Shown here: piece by piece, positions 45,211-54,736 of the stretch
Numbering within the stretch: position 1 is the stretch's first letter
Layout: the number at the start of each line of letters is the position of its first letter
Source: DASZRZ01 sp963732925
GTDB taxonomy: Bacteria; Acidobacteriota; Terriglobia; Terriglobales; Acidobacteriaceae
Length of the DNA: 64,000 nt
Assembly: GCA_963732925.1 (NCBI GenBank)
Contig: CAVTBJ010000006.1
Location: 310,001 to 374,000, forward strand
Direction: 5' to 3'
Translations under genes and position numbers: made by a program
The notes under the pieces: generated by a model
Databases searched by the model: none
Told to the model about the DNA's origin: nothing
What the model saw: the letters and a program-made list of their open reading frames with translations, nothing else

Positions 45211-45633
45211 ATGCTTCAGGGGTTCAAGAAGTTCATCATGAAAGGGAACGTAGTCGACTTGGCCGTGGCCGTGGTCATGGGCGTGGCTTTCGGCGCGGTG
45301 GTGACCTCGTTCGTCACCAACCTGCTCACGCCGCTGATCTCCGCAGTGGCCGGCAAACCTGATTTCTCAGCCTGGAAGCTGGTTGTCGGAAACAGCCAGT
45401 TTCTTTACGGCGATTTCCTGAACGCGCTGCTTTCGTTCCTGTTCGTCGCGGCGGCGGTGTACTTCTTTGTGGTGTTGCCCATGAATACCCTGGCAGATCT
45501 CCACAAAAAGCCGGAGCCTCCTACGGTGCCTACAACCAAGCAGTGCCCGGAATGCCTGAGCGAAATTCCTCTGGCAGCCCGTCGCTGCGCGTTTTGCACT
45601 TCGTTGCTCGTCTCTGGAGCGACGGCAGTGTAA
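45211..45633 (+). CDS. mscL: Large-conductance mechanosensitive channel MscL with C-terminal zinc ribbon
   Basis: The first 105 residues are a standard MscL: MLQGFKKFIMKGNVVDLAVA, VVMGVAFGAVVTSFVTNLLT and a second helix LLSFLFVAAAVYFFVVLPMN. The ATG at 45211 has a GGAGG site. The C-terminus, normally a short helix bundle, is extended by a four-cysteine zinc ribbon (CPECLSEIPLAARRCAFC, about 111-128). This adds a possible metal-binding tail on the cytoplasmic side of the pore. Confidence 0.94.
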   Translation: MLQGFKKFIMKGNVVDLAVAVVMGVAFGAVVTSFVTNLLTPLISAVAGKPDFSAWKLVVGNSQFLYGDFLNALLSFLFVAAAVYFFVVLPMNTLADLHKKPEPPTVPTTKQCPECLSEIPLAARRCAFCTSLLVSGATAV

Positions 45634-45800
45634 AGGAGGACAACGCTCCTACCTCTGCTATATCCGGTATATACTTCTGCGCTCCGAATTGCCTCGCATC
45701 CGGACGTCGTGCCCATTTTGCCGTTCTCCCCGAGGTTCCTTCCGGCAGACTGGCGCGTTGGGCATGCGCCGGCCGGTCACATTCGCTTTGGAGAATGCCA

Positions 45801-47042
45801 ATGCCGGTGAACCGACGATCCTTTCTCAAATCACTCGCCCTCTCTGCCGCGGCGGTTTCGGCTCTCAGGAACCCGCCCCGCGCCCAAGCCGCCCTTCCCA
45901 AGGGCAAGATCACTCGCGTGCGAATCTACAAGCCACCCAACCTCAATCTGCTGTTCAACCAGAGCAACATGCTGGTCACGGTAGAAACCGACGTTGGTAT
46001 CACCGGCATCGGAGAGGGGGGAGCAAAGGACACACTGGAGCAATGTGCCGGCAGCCTGATCGGCAAGAACCCCTTCCAGAGCGAAGCCATTTGGCAGGAG
46101 GAATACGTTGCCTGGTTTTATCCCCCCGGCCGGGAAAAGATCGACGCCGTGGGCGCGCTCGATCTTGCGCTTTGGGACATCAAGGGTAAAGCTCTCAACG
46201 TGCCCGTTCACGAACTGCTCGGCGGCGCGGTGCGGAACTACTGTGAGTGCTACCAGACCCTCCCTGGCCCTGACGAACCTAAGGGGCTCAGCACTCGTGA
46301 ACTCGCTCATGCTGCCATGGAAGCGGGATATCGCGCCTTTCGCATGGACGCGGCCAGCACCACCATTGGAGGAACCTACAACTCGCACGAGCGTGTCCGC
46401 AAGCTGGTAGCCGATTGCCGGGAGGCACGCGAAGGCGTCGGCGTCAATGGGGACTGGTGCATCGATTTCCACCAGCGTTTGGACTATGACGATGCCATCC
46501 GCGCCTGCCGCCTGATTGAGGAATATGAACCATACTTTGTCGAAGATCCCGTACGCGATGAATACTTTCATCAGGACCTCCCGCGGCTTCGCCAGATGAC
46601 AAGCGTGCCGCTCGCCGCTGGCGAGGAATGGGGCCAGCGCTATGACTTCAACACCCTGGTGGAGAACCACGACCTGGATTACATCCGGGCAACGCTTCCC
46701 AACGTCGGCGGAATCACGGAGATGATGAAGATCGCCGCCATTTGTGAAACCCATGCCGTCGGCATCGTCCCGCACTTTACCGGCCCGGTTGCCACCGCCG
46801 CTCTCGTGAACTGCCTCTCGACGTTTCCTGGCCCGGTTCTCATGGAATACAACTATGGAGGCAGGCCCATTGATTATCTGCCGGAGTGCCTCGACTTTAA
46901 CCATGGCAAAGCACTCAGGAATGCGCGCCCCGGCCTCGGCGTAACCGCCGATCTGAACCGGCTCACGCTGATTGGAGAGGTTACCGAACCGGGGAGACGC
47001 AACGTCTATGTCCGGCCGGATGGCTCGCTCACTCACTGGTAA
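45801..47042 (+). CDS. Tat-exported enolase-superfamily dehydratase (mandelate racemase family)
   Basis: The start has a Tat signal (NRRSFLKSLALSAAAVSAL). The mature domain follows mandelate racemase/muconate-lactonising enzymes: VGALDLALWDIKGKALNVPV, then the metal-ligand regions (DWCIDFHQRL, EDPVRDE, GEEWGQR) and HFTGPVATAALVNC. GGAG seven bases upstream favours the ATG at 45801 over 45795. FRMDAAS occupies the place where sugar-acid dehydratases often have a Lys. Substrates are usually sugar acids such as galactonate. Export of such an enzyme is unusual. No sugar-acid transporter is adjacent. Confidence 0.88.
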   Translation: MPVNRRSFLKSLALSAAAVSALRNPPRAQAALPKGKITRVRIYKPPNLNLLFNQSNMLVTVETDVGITGIGEGGAKDTLEQCAGSLIGKNPFQSEAIWQEEYVAWFYPPGREKIDAVGALDLALWDIKGKALNVPVHELLGGAVRNYCECYQTLPGPDEPKGLSTRELAHAAMEAGYRAFRMDAASTTIGGTYNSHERVRKLVADCREAREGVGVNGDWCIDFHQRLDYDDAIRACRLIEEYEPYFVEDPVRDEYFHQDLPRLRQMTSVPLAAGEEWGQRYDFNTLVENHDLDYIRATLPNVGGITEMMKIAAICETHAVGIVPHFTGPVATAALVNCLSTFPGPVLMEYNYGGRPIDYLPECLDFNHGKALRNARPGLGVTADLNRLTLIGEVTEPGRRNVYVRPDGSLTHW

Positions 47043-47165
47043 TTTTGCCCGGAAGCACAGTCCCACAGGCAGCGCCCCAGCCGAGGCTGTGCCGTCGGGG
47101 ACGTATTGCTTATGGAATCCGGGTATAAGCGGTTGAGGAGTGGAAAACCGGCGGGGTAAGAAGCA

Positions 47166-47184
47166 GCGGGGCACGGGGCCCCGC
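47166..47184 (-). terminator. Candidate terminator of the HU gene
   Basis: GCGGGGC and GCCCCGC form a 7-bp GC-only stem with a 5-base loop, starting 13 bases after the HU stop on the minus strand. The following minus-strand sequence is only weakly T-rich, so termination is probable but not certain. Confidence 0.45.
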
Positions 47185-47196
47185 CGCAGGTAGAGA

Positions 47197-47493
47197 CTAG
47201 CGCTTGGGCGGCGAGATAGCGTCCTTGGCCTGCTTTGCGACCCGAAATTTCACCACGGTCTTGGCAGGAATCTTGATTGGCTCGCCGGTCTGCGGATTGC
47301 GGCCCGTCCGCGCTTTGCGGTTGGACTTAACCAGGCGGCCCAGTCCCGGCAGGACGAATACGCCGTTCTTCTTGGTTTCCTTCACTGCGGTTTCCGCCAG
47401 GCCTTCAAAAAAAGCCGCGGCGGTCTTGTTGTTCAGCCCAGTCTTCTCGGCCATGTGCCGGACGAGCTGAGTTTTGGTCATGCCAGATGCCAT
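47197..47493 (-). CDS. HU family DNA-binding protein
   Basis: The 98-residue protein has the HU/IHF layout: MTKTQLVRHMAEKTGLNNKT, the beta-arm base VFVLPGLGRLVKSNRKARTG and the RNPQTGEPIKIP motif, with VVKFRVAKQAKDAI at the end. It has an AAGGAGG ribosome site and its own terminator, so it is a single-gene unit. A methionine five residues in is an alternative start. It compacts the nucleoid. Confidence 0.94.
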   Translation of the reverse strand: MASGMTKTQLVRHMAEKTGLNNKTAAAFFEGLAETAVKETKKNGVFVLPGLGRLVKSNRKARTGRNPQTGEPIKIPAKTVVKFRVAKQAKDAISPPKR

Positions 47494-47828
47494 GAATCCT
47501 CCTTAGAACGTGAGCACCCTTGAAGTACTCAGGTTGCTGGCATCTTATATCAGCAGTTTCCCTCTTGAGAAGCACCCAGGAAGCTTCCGGGCCGCATTTT
47601 ATGCGGCTTTTTTCGCTCTCGCCTGTGGAAAACCAGCCAGAATCGCGCCTTTTTCGGCATCTGTTCCTGCAATGGCACGGATGGGGAAGGTGTCTTGCTT
47701 GTAAAACTGCACTGCCATCCCTTCGGGTTTTATCCCTTCAGGCCCCTTCCGGCGCGGTTCCGCCCGCGTTGCCAGTGGATGACGGATTTCCCATTGAGCT
47801 TCTCTACGCTAGCAGTTAGCCTGATGCA
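47494..47828. other. Intergenic region between HU and STAS genes
   Basis: It should hold divergent promoters for HU and the STAS-domain gene. A TATAAG sequence near 47545 on the minus strand could be the HU -10 element, but no good -35 is present. No gene or RNA was recognised. Confidence 0.4.
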
Positions 47829-48236
47829 ATGCGCGCAGCTTCGTCATTCCCGGTGATTACGGCCCGGTTGTTATTGGAGGATATCTTGCGGTTACAAGTG
47901 GAGCTTCATGAGGAAGCCAACGTGCGTGTGCTGCGCTGTTTTGGATCAATCGTGTTCGGACCGGAAGTGGACTATTTGCGTCTACGGATCGCGGAATTGC
48001 TGGATCAGTGCTGCTGTCTGATTCTGAATCTGGCTCAGGTGCGGAAGATCGACGCCGGTGGCTTGGGCTTGCTCGCGTGGGTGTGCGGAGAGATGATCTC
48101 CCAGCGGCGTCCCGCCAGGCTGGTGTGCTCGTGCAGTCGCGTCTACGACCTGCTGCGCCTGAGCGGCCTGGTTCGGCAGATGGAAATCTATCCCACCGAA
48201 GCAGCGGCGTGGAAGTCCTGCTTGCAGGCGGCTTGA
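47829..48236 (+). CDS. STAS domain protein (anti-sigma factor antagonist-like)
   Basis: The 135-residue protein has a STAS fold pattern: LHEEANVRVLRCFGSIVFGPE, CLILNLAQVRKIDAGGLGLL (the SpoIIAA-like helix with Asp rather than a Ser at the phosphorylation spot), and LVCSCSRVYDLLRLSGL. With GG in place of the D-S pair it probably is not regulated by the classical serine phosphorylation. It stands alone, upstream of a 17-bp repeat tract and a DUF2007 gene. Function is uncertain. Confidence 0.82.
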   Translation: MRAASSFPVITARLLLEDILRLQVELHEEANVRVLRCFGSIVFGPEVDYLRLRIAELLDQCCCLILNLAQVRKIDAGGLGLLAWVCGEMISQRRPARLVCSCSRVYDLLRLSGLVRQMEIYPTEAAAWKSCLQAA

Positions 48237-48312
48237 ACTCCATGGGAAGCCGGCCAAAGCATTCTATATTCGCCGGCGTTGGCGGCTTCGGGTGTTTGCC
48301 CGCATCTAATCT

Positions 48313-48380
48313 TTCAGAGATACGGGCCGTTCAGAGATACTGGCAGTCCAGAGATATTGCAGTTCAGAAACCGTGATCAC
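48313..48380 (+). repeat. Degenerate 17-bp tandem repeat (3.5 copies)
   Basis: Units are TTCAGAGATACGGGCCG, TTCAGAGATACTGGCAG, TCCAGAGATATTGCAG and a partial TTCAGAAACC. It sits just upstream of the DUF2007 gene start at 48401. It could bind a regulator or arise from replication slippage. Confidence 0.6.
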
Positions 48381-48400
48381 CCAAACCGGAGGAAAATCTT

Positions 48401-48685
48401 ATGGCGGCCCAGACCAGTTCTAACCAGGGTCACGAGGCATTGATTGAGATATTCGACACCATGGAGGAATCCGAAGCCCTGGTGGTGAAAGGGCTTCTTG
48501 AAAGCTCCGGCATTCCCGCCCTAATCAGCGCGCTCGATGCCCCGCAGGACGTTCTTCCCGGGGTTGGCGGCGTCTTGGTCCTCGTTCCTCGCGAGCATGC
48601 CGAGGAAGCTCGGCAGTTGATTTCCCAACAGCACCGTCCGCGGCGCCATGCAAAAGCCAAATCGCAGGCGCCTGACGAAATATGA
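48401..48685 (+). CDS. DUF2007 domain protein
   Basis: The 94-residue protein has the DUF2007 pattern: a short strand (LIEIFDTMEESEALVVKGLL), SSGIPALISALDAPQD and LVPREHAEEARQLI, a GlnB-like single domain. A GGAGG ribosome site lies before the ATG. Members are often fused to zinc ribbons or found near signalling genes, function unknown. It is convergent with comEC. Confidence 0.8.
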   Translation: MAAQTSSNQGHEALIEIFDTMEESEALVVKGLLESSGIPALISALDAPQDVLPGVGGVLVLVPREHAEEARQLISQQHRPRRHAKAKSQAPDEI

Positions 48686-48754
48686 TCCTGAACCTGGGCT
48701 CGCGGCTTCGACTTACACCGCCACCCAGCCTTGCCGCATGAGCCGGGGCAATGC

Positions 48755-51346
48755 TCACTGCGCCACTGCTTCCACCGACTTCCCGTCCAGGTAAAACGTA
48801 ACCGCGCCCATGGTGTCGGTGCGATAGGTGCGTATGCCGGAATCTTCGAGGCGCCGCAGCACCTCGTCTCCGGGATGGTGGAACTGATTGCGCAAGCCGA
48901 CGGAAATGGCGGCCCATTGCGGCTTCACTGCTTGCAGCAGTTCCGGACTGCTCGACGTCTTGCTGCCGTGGTGGCCCACTTTCAGCAGGTCTGCCTGAAC
49001 GTCTGTCTCGCTGGCAATCCATTGCTCTGATTTGCGCTCGGCGTCGGCCTCCAGCACCGCCGCCGAATTCTTATACGCAATGCGAAACACCAGGGAATCG
49101 TCATCGCGCACCTGCTTGCCCAGCTTCCAGCCCCGCGGCGGAGAGAGTACACGTATGCTGGTGTCTCCGAACGGGAATTCGTCTCCCCCCTGCCGGTAAA
49201 CGACGGCTATCGCCTGCCCGGAGGCTTGCCTCAATAGGTGGCGCAGTGCCGAAGTCAAGACGCTCGGCCCCACCCACAATTCCCGCGGACGAAAATTCTC
49301 CAGCACCGAACTCATTCCCCCGATGTGGTCGGAGTGGGCATGCGTCAACGCCACCGCGTCCAGCCGGGTAATGCCGCGGGCCCACAGGTAAGGAGAGACT
49401 ACATCCTCGCCGAAATCGAATTCCGAAACCCCGGGGCCAATGGTTCCCGCGGCATCCACCAGCAAGGTGTGCCCGTCGGGAGTCACCAGCAGAGTGGAAT
49501 CCGCCTGCCCCACGTCGATGGCCGTGATCTCAAGCATTCCGGTGCGGAACTGAGGACGGGCCGGTACCATCGTGATCCACAATGCCACTGCCGCCACGCC
49601 TGCCAGTCCGGCGGCAGCGATCCAGGTTCGCCGGCGCGCGGTGAGCATCGCCACCACAAAGGCCAGGGCCGCCACCGCGCACAGAACGCCTCCCGGCAAC
49701 GCAACCCGTACGTCGGTGCCCAGCCGCGCTGCCGAGGCCATCATGACATTCACTGCCCATCCGGCAATTAGCGCGAGCGGCTTTGCCAGCCACGCCGACA
49801 GGTAACTCAGCCCAACCGCTGCCATGGCCGATGGCATGAGCACCATGGTGAGCGGAACCGCCACAACGTTGGCCGGCAGCGCCCCCAGCGTGGCACGGTG
49901 AAAGTAAAATGCCATGGGCAGTGCGAGGCTGAGTTGCACGATGGCCGAGATCACGAGAATGTCGTAGATGGAGATCGCTGCTCCGGCGACCTGCGTGAGC
50001 AGCCATCGGGCCGGCCGTTTCCCGGCAAAAGGCGCCAGGCGATCCCCCAGCAGTCGCAAGTCCAACCGGAACTGCGCCAGTTTCGGGGGCAGGGAAATGT
50101 CGTAGCTCGCCGAATCCAGGTGGCGCAGCGCGCGCCGGTAGGGAAGCGAGGTCCGCTCCAGCCAAGGTACCCCCATGCCCAGGATGGCCAGCACGGAGAG
50201 AAATGTCAGTTGAAAGCTGGCATCAAATAGCGCTTGCGGATCCGCCGTCAGCACCACCAGCGCGGCGATCCCGAGCGCGTTCAGCAGAGCCCTCTCGCGA
50301 TACAGCAGCCGCGCGCCCAGTCCGGCGGCCAGCATCAGCGTGGCCCGCATCACGGGAGTGCCCGCATTGGCCAGAAAGGCATAGCCCGCCGCTACTGCCA
50401 GCGTCGCAATGGACGCCGTAAAGTCGCCCGCTCCCAGGCGGCGCATGACCCAGAACACTACCAGGGCCAGGATTCCCACGTGCAGCCCGGAGACCACCAG
50501 GATGTGGTAAATCCCCGCGCGCTGAAACTCCGTCCGCAGCGGCCGCTCCAGGTAGGAACGATCGCCGATCAGCATGGCATCCGCCAGCGGCGCCTGGCGC
50601 TGATTCCACAGAGTATGGATGCGCTCAACAATGCTCCGGCGCAGCGCATTGCGCCAGCGCTGCAGCCGGGCGTGGGAGGCTTGCCCCAGCACCTCGACGT
50701 GATCTTCGCCAACTGCGCCGGTCAAAGTAATGCCTTGTTCCGCCAGATACTCGCGATAATCCCAGGCTCCCGGATTGCCGAAGTTACGAGGCGTGCGCAG
50801 ACGTGTCCGAAAAACGCAGTCGCTCTCCGAAGCGATAAATGTGCGTAGCCGTGCCAGCGTCCAGATCGCCGTCTTGGCTTGCACGTCGCGCTCACGGTCG
50901 CGCGAATACACGCTCAAGCGCAGCCCGGTGTGTACCGGAAATTTCTGGTCCCCTTTCTGAATGGAGTCCACCCTGAGGTCCACAACCTGCCGCGATACCG
51001 AGCCTACGCGGCGCAGCACGCCGTCGGCGGCCACCACGCCGGTCACCGTGACCTCGTTTCCCTGGGCAAATTGTTCGAAGAAGGCAGCTCGTAGTTGCTG
51101 ATCGAAGGAGCGTCCGCGTCCGGCGAGGCTGAGTGCTCCCCCCGACGCCAGAGTCGCGGTGATGAACAGTAGAGCCCAGCGCGGGCGCCTGCGAATCAGC
51201 AGGCCCGCCGAAACGGCACAGACCAGCGCCGCCGCCGCCCACCAGCCCGCCGGACGCCACCATCGCCAGCCCATCAGGATGCCCGCGGTAAATGCCAGGG
51301 CAGCCCACAACATGGGTTGCCGAGGAGCCGCCGCAGAATGGACCAT
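48755..51346 (-). CDS. comEC: DNA internalisation competence protein ComEC/Rec2
   Basis: The 863-residue protein is a full-length ComEC. It has an N-terminal DUF4131 region with hydrophobic helices, a competence domain with many transmembrane segments and the motif ILVVSGLHVGILALVV, and a C-terminal metallo-beta-lactamase domain with the zinc site LTHAHSDHIGG. It forms the inner-membrane channel and possible nuclease for transformation. No other competence gene is in the window. Whether the organism is transformable is not known. Confidence 0.94.
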   Translation of the reverse strand: MVHSAAAPRQPMLWAALAFTAGILMGWRWWRPAGWWAAAALVCAVSAGLLIRRRPRWALLFITATLASGGALSLAGRGRSFDQQLRAAFFEQFAQGNEVTVTGVVAADGVLRRVGSVSRQVVDLRVDSIQKGDQKFPVHTGLRLSVYSRDRERDVQAKTAIWTLARLRTFIASESDCVFRTRLRTPRNFGNPGAWDYREYLAEQGITLTGAVGEDHVEVLGQASHARLQRWRNALRRSIVERIHTLWNQRQAPLADAMLIGDRSYLERPLRTEFQRAGIYHILVVSGLHVGILALVVFWVMRRLGAGDFTASIATLAVAAGYAFLANAGTPVMRATLMLAAGLGARLLYRERALLNALGIAALVVLTADPQALFDASFQLTFLSVLAILGMGVPWLERTSLPYRRALRHLDSASYDISLPPKLAQFRLDLRLLGDRLAPFAGKRPARWLLTQVAGAAISIYDILVISAIVQLSLALPMAFYFHRATLGALPANVVAVPLTMVLMPSAMAAVGLSYLSAWLAKPLALIAGWAVNVMMASAARLGTDVRVALPGGVLCAVAALAFVVAMLTARRRTWIAAAGLAGVAAVALWITMVPARPQFRTGMLEITAIDVGQADSTLLVTPDGHTLLVDAAGTIGPGVSEFDFGEDVVSPYLWARGITRLDAVALTHAHSDHIGGMSSVLENFRPRELWVGPSVLTSALRHLLRQASGQAIAVVYRQGGDEFPFGDTSIRVLSPPRGWKLGKQVRDDDSLVFRIAYKNSAAVLEADAERKSEQWIASETDVQADLLKVGHHGSKTSSSPELLQAVKPQWAAISVGLRNQFHHPGDEVLRRLEDSGIRTYRTDTMGAVTFYLDGKSVEAVAQ

Positions 51347-51459
51347 TGCCGCGCCATGAGCGCACGATTATAACCAGAGCCGGTCCCAGAAAAGCGGATT
51401 GCCGACTGCCACGCCTTGTGTAATCACGGAGCTTGCCCCGCCCCCTATAGGAGGTTTCG

Positions 51460-52796
51460 TCAGGCCCGCCTGCGCAGGCGCAGCACGCTCTCGATATGAA
51501 AGGTTTGCGGAAAAAGGTCCAGCAGGTGAGCTCGTTCGATGCCGATATCCTGCCTCCAGCAGAATCCGGACATCTCGTCGCCTGGGTCGAAGGATCGCAG
51601 GAAACAGAAATGATGTCGCACGCGCCCAAAGCTCCTAACTCGCGCGCCACGCTGGCCCCCAGTCCGGCGCGCGGTGGGTCCACGATCACGCAGTCGAGCC
51701 GGCTTTTCTCCGGATGCCCTACAGGAACGCCTCCGTGCTGAGCTTGCGGGCAGAAACATTGGCCGGGATATTGCTTTTCAGATCGGCAAACGACGAGGCA
51801 GCCGCTTCCACGGCCGTCACCTGCTCAAACCCGCTCGCCAGCGCCAGCGAAAACAGGCCCACCCCGGCATAGAGGTCCGAGCGTGCCGGCCCGCCGAGAT
51901 CCGAGGTCACAACGCGCAAAAGTTCGTCAATTAGAAAACGATTGCTCTGGAAAAACGACCCTGCGCTCACCCGGTACTCGCCAGCCGCCGTGCGGTACAG
52001 CAGAAAGCTGTCCCCGGACTCTTAGTCCGCATCTGCGCCTCCCGCAATGCCCGTGGCCGCCCGCGCCGGGCCTGCTCGAAGACGGCAATCCCCGCTATCT
52101 CCGGCAGCGCCTCCCGCAAGCTGCGGGCGAATCGTTCCATGCTGGAGAATTGGGCGGTCTCTCCGGGACTTCTGCCAGGGTGACTTCCATCAGCAGACGC
52201 TCGTCTTGCTCGTCGGCAAACCATTCGACCTCCCCAACGCCGCCAGGAACCAGCCCCCGTTCGCCCAAATCCCAAAGCGCCGCAATGCCGCGCTGAATCA
52301 ACGGCGAGCTGATGGGACACTCGCGCACCGGCAAAATCTCCGCCGAGCGAAAGCGGTTATAGCCCATGGCAAATCCCGGTCCGCCTCGCACTCGCATGCG
52401 CGTCCGATTGCGGTAATTCCATTCCGGAGAGGGATGCACCTGCACCTCGGCCGGCAGTTCCACTTTGGCAATGCGAAGGAATGTCTCGCGCAGAATCCGT
52501 TCCTTGATTCTTAGCTGGTTGTCGTAGTCCGTGTGCTGATACTGGCATCCGCCGCACTCGGTGAAATATGGGCATCCCGGCGTTCGGCGCTGGCTGGAAG
52601 GATCCACAACCCGGGCGAGTTGAGCGCGGGCAAAGCCCGGTCTTTCTTCCACCAACTCTGCCTCTACGCGCTCCCCCTCAAGCACAAAGGGGACAAAGAC
52701 ACTCTTGCCGGGCCCGCGCTCGTCCTGCGGCAGGCGCGCCAGACCTTCGCCGCCATAAATCAGTTTTTCGATAGTGAAGAAGCATGGATCGATCAC
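51460..52796 (-). CDS. RNA m5U methyltransferase, RlmD/RumA (TrmA) family, multiply frameshifted
   Basis: The N-terminus (TIEKLIYGGEGLARLPQD) leads a TRAM domain. CPYFTECGGCQYQH follows, the cysteine cluster of the RumA-type iron-sulfur site, with NYRNRTRMRVRGG. The methyltransferase part is split over several frames: FLIDELLRVVTSDLGG and DLYAGVGLFSLALASGFE, then IVDPPRAGLG, then HLLDLFPQTFHIESVLRLRR to 51460. At least five single-base shifts are needed, the most in any gene here. The start is unclear (GTG 52796, or ATG 52785 with another indel). Which uridine is methylated cannot be assigned. Confidence 0.82.
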
Positions 52797-53039
52797 TAGG
52801 CAACCCGCCCGCTCGGTCGCAATTGCAACCTTATCATTCTGGAAGGGAAGCCTTGTGTCGGCACATGCGGCGAAACAGCAAGAGAAAGTGACAGGTTTCA
52901 CCGCGCATTCTGCAATGGAACGGTTCGGGCAAAGCCAGGCGAAGGCATTCCGCAGTATCCAACGGTCACAAAACCTTCGACCGGCAGACGGACGAACCAA
53001 CCCGCCGTGCCGCCCGTTCGCGGAGAAGCCGGTTGGCCG

Positions 53040-53824
53040 TTACATGTAAAACAGGCTCAGGCGCGGCAAGCCATACATCTCCAGCAGCCGCTTTTGAAGA
53101 TACTGCTTATGGAGCTGCTCGATTTGCGCTCCCGACATCTTCCGTCGATAGGGCGCCAGTTCCCGGTCGGCCTCGCGCCCGAACGGCGACCACCTGCTCA
53201 TCTGCAGTCGCCGTCAGCAGCGCGGCGAAGAGCTTCTCTTCCATCACAGTCAGCCGCCGCTCCAGCTCTTCCACGCGCAGTTTGCCCTGCTCGCCTTCGA
53301 CCGAGCGCAGCGAGTTCTTTCAGCGCTGCTCCCGCCTCGCGCGTCATACCTTCGGCCGCCGCCGGAGCCGCGGCGCGCATCAGGGTCTCGGCGTTGCGCT
53401 TGAGATAGGCGGCAATGGTGGCATTTTCGAATCCGGGACTTTCCTTTCCTGTTCTCTTCCGGCCCGCCGCGCCGACTTCCGCTTCCTGCATCTCTTCCGA
53501 CGCGGCCAGCACTTCCTGGGAGCAATAGGCCAGGCCGTTCACCTTACGGGTCTGCGAAGGCCGGCGCTCCCATTTGTCGAATGCCGCGTCGATGCCGCGC
53601 AAGACTGCTTCCAGCGGAATTCCCGCGTCCTTCCAGGTCTCGATCAGCGCCCAGTCCAGGGTGGAGAGCAGCAGCAGGGTGCCGCGCCGGCGCTGGAAGT
53701 GCTCTTCAATTTCCGTGAAATAGTTGAAGTAGTTGTCCACAGCGGCATTCGAGAGCAATTGGCAGTGAATTTCGGCCGAGCAGATTGCAGCGAGTAGTCT
53801 ACTTTCCCGCACGGCGGCGCACAC
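53040..53824 (-). CDS. Acidobacterial hypothetical protein (two frameshifts)
   Basis: The N-terminal part has VDNYFNYFTEIEEHFQRRRG and TLDWALIETWKDAGIPLEA, with VLRGIDAAFDKWE. Two shifts follow near 53318 and 53200. After them a coiled-coil-like EEKLFAALLTA stretch and a conserved-looking end RRKMSGAQIEQLHKQYLQKR to MYGLPRLSLFYM lead to the stop at 53040. The total is about 260 residues. I recognise a general resemblance to proteins seen in Acidobacteria but no named family. It overlaps the coaX end by a few bases, suggesting co-transcription. Confidence 0.7.
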
Positions 53825-54618
53825 TGGCCGCGTTGCGCTCCCAGACGATACGTAGTCCCTCCAGCGTCAGGAGCTCGTCCACTTGCTTGATAAACCGCGA
53901 GTGCCCGTCAAACAACGCCGCTAGTCCTCCCGTAGCAACCACCCGCGTCGCCGGACCCAGTCTCGCCAACCAGCCGTTCCAGAATTCCATCCACCAGCCC
54001 CAGGTACCCGTAGAAAAGACCTGACTGGATACTGCCCACGGTACTGGTACCGATCACCTTTTGCGGCTGGCGAATGTCCACCCGCGGCAGGCGCGCCGTT
54101 TGCGAAAACAGCGCCTCGGCGGAAATGCCGATTCCCGGGCGCAATAATTCCGCCCAGGTATTCGCCCTTGGCGGAGATGGCGTCGAACGTGGTCGCGGTG
54201 CCGAAGTCCACCACCACGCAGGGCCCGCCGTAGCGCTCGAAGGCCGCCACGCCGTTCGCCACGCGGTCGGCCCCCACTTCCGCCGGATTGTCATACTGCA
54301 CCGGCATTCCGGTCTTCACTCCCGGCTCCACAAATACCGGCGTGGTACGAAAGTATTTCTCGCACACCTCGCGCAGGGTGGAATCCAGCGGGGGAACCAC
54401 GGAAGAAATGATGATGCCGCGAATCGCTCCCGGCTCCAGTCCCGCCATGGCGAATAGATTGCGGAACAGCACGCCATACTCATCCACGGTCTGCTGGCGC
54501 ACGGTCGCCACCCGCCAGTGGGCCGCCAGCCGGGGCGCAACTTCCGCCTCTGCTCCAGCGCCGAGGCGTACACTCCTAGGACCGTATTCGTATTGCCAAC
54601 ATCGAGAACTAACAGCAT
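53799..54618 (-). CDS. coaX: Type III pantothenate kinase CoaX (three frameshifts)
   Basis: CoaX phosphorylates pantothenate, the first step of CoA synthesis. The phosphate-binding start MLLVLDVGNTNTVLGVYA is followed, after an indel near 54540, by AGLEPGAIRGIIISSVVPPL, KTGMPVQYDNPAEVGADRVA and VVVDFGTATTFDAIS. The rest is in two further frames (LFSQTARLPRVDI, GSIQSGLFYGYLGLVDGI, then VVATGGLAALF) to 53799. All family motifs are present in order. Three indels in one essential gene support sequence error. Confidence 0.9.
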
Positions 54619-54736
54619 AGGGAATTACGCGAGCCAGTCTTGACCGGTGGCTTGTCCGGTATGCCTTGGGAGGGGAACAGCGTCCCCGAATCGTTCCTTC
54701 AAGCGGCTGCAGCCGCTGAGAGCACGTCACACAGGT

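Noticed and set aside
53033..53797. 254-codon plus-strand frame
   Set aside because: Opposite strand encodes a coherent protein ending in MYGLPRLSLFYM once two indels are repaired.
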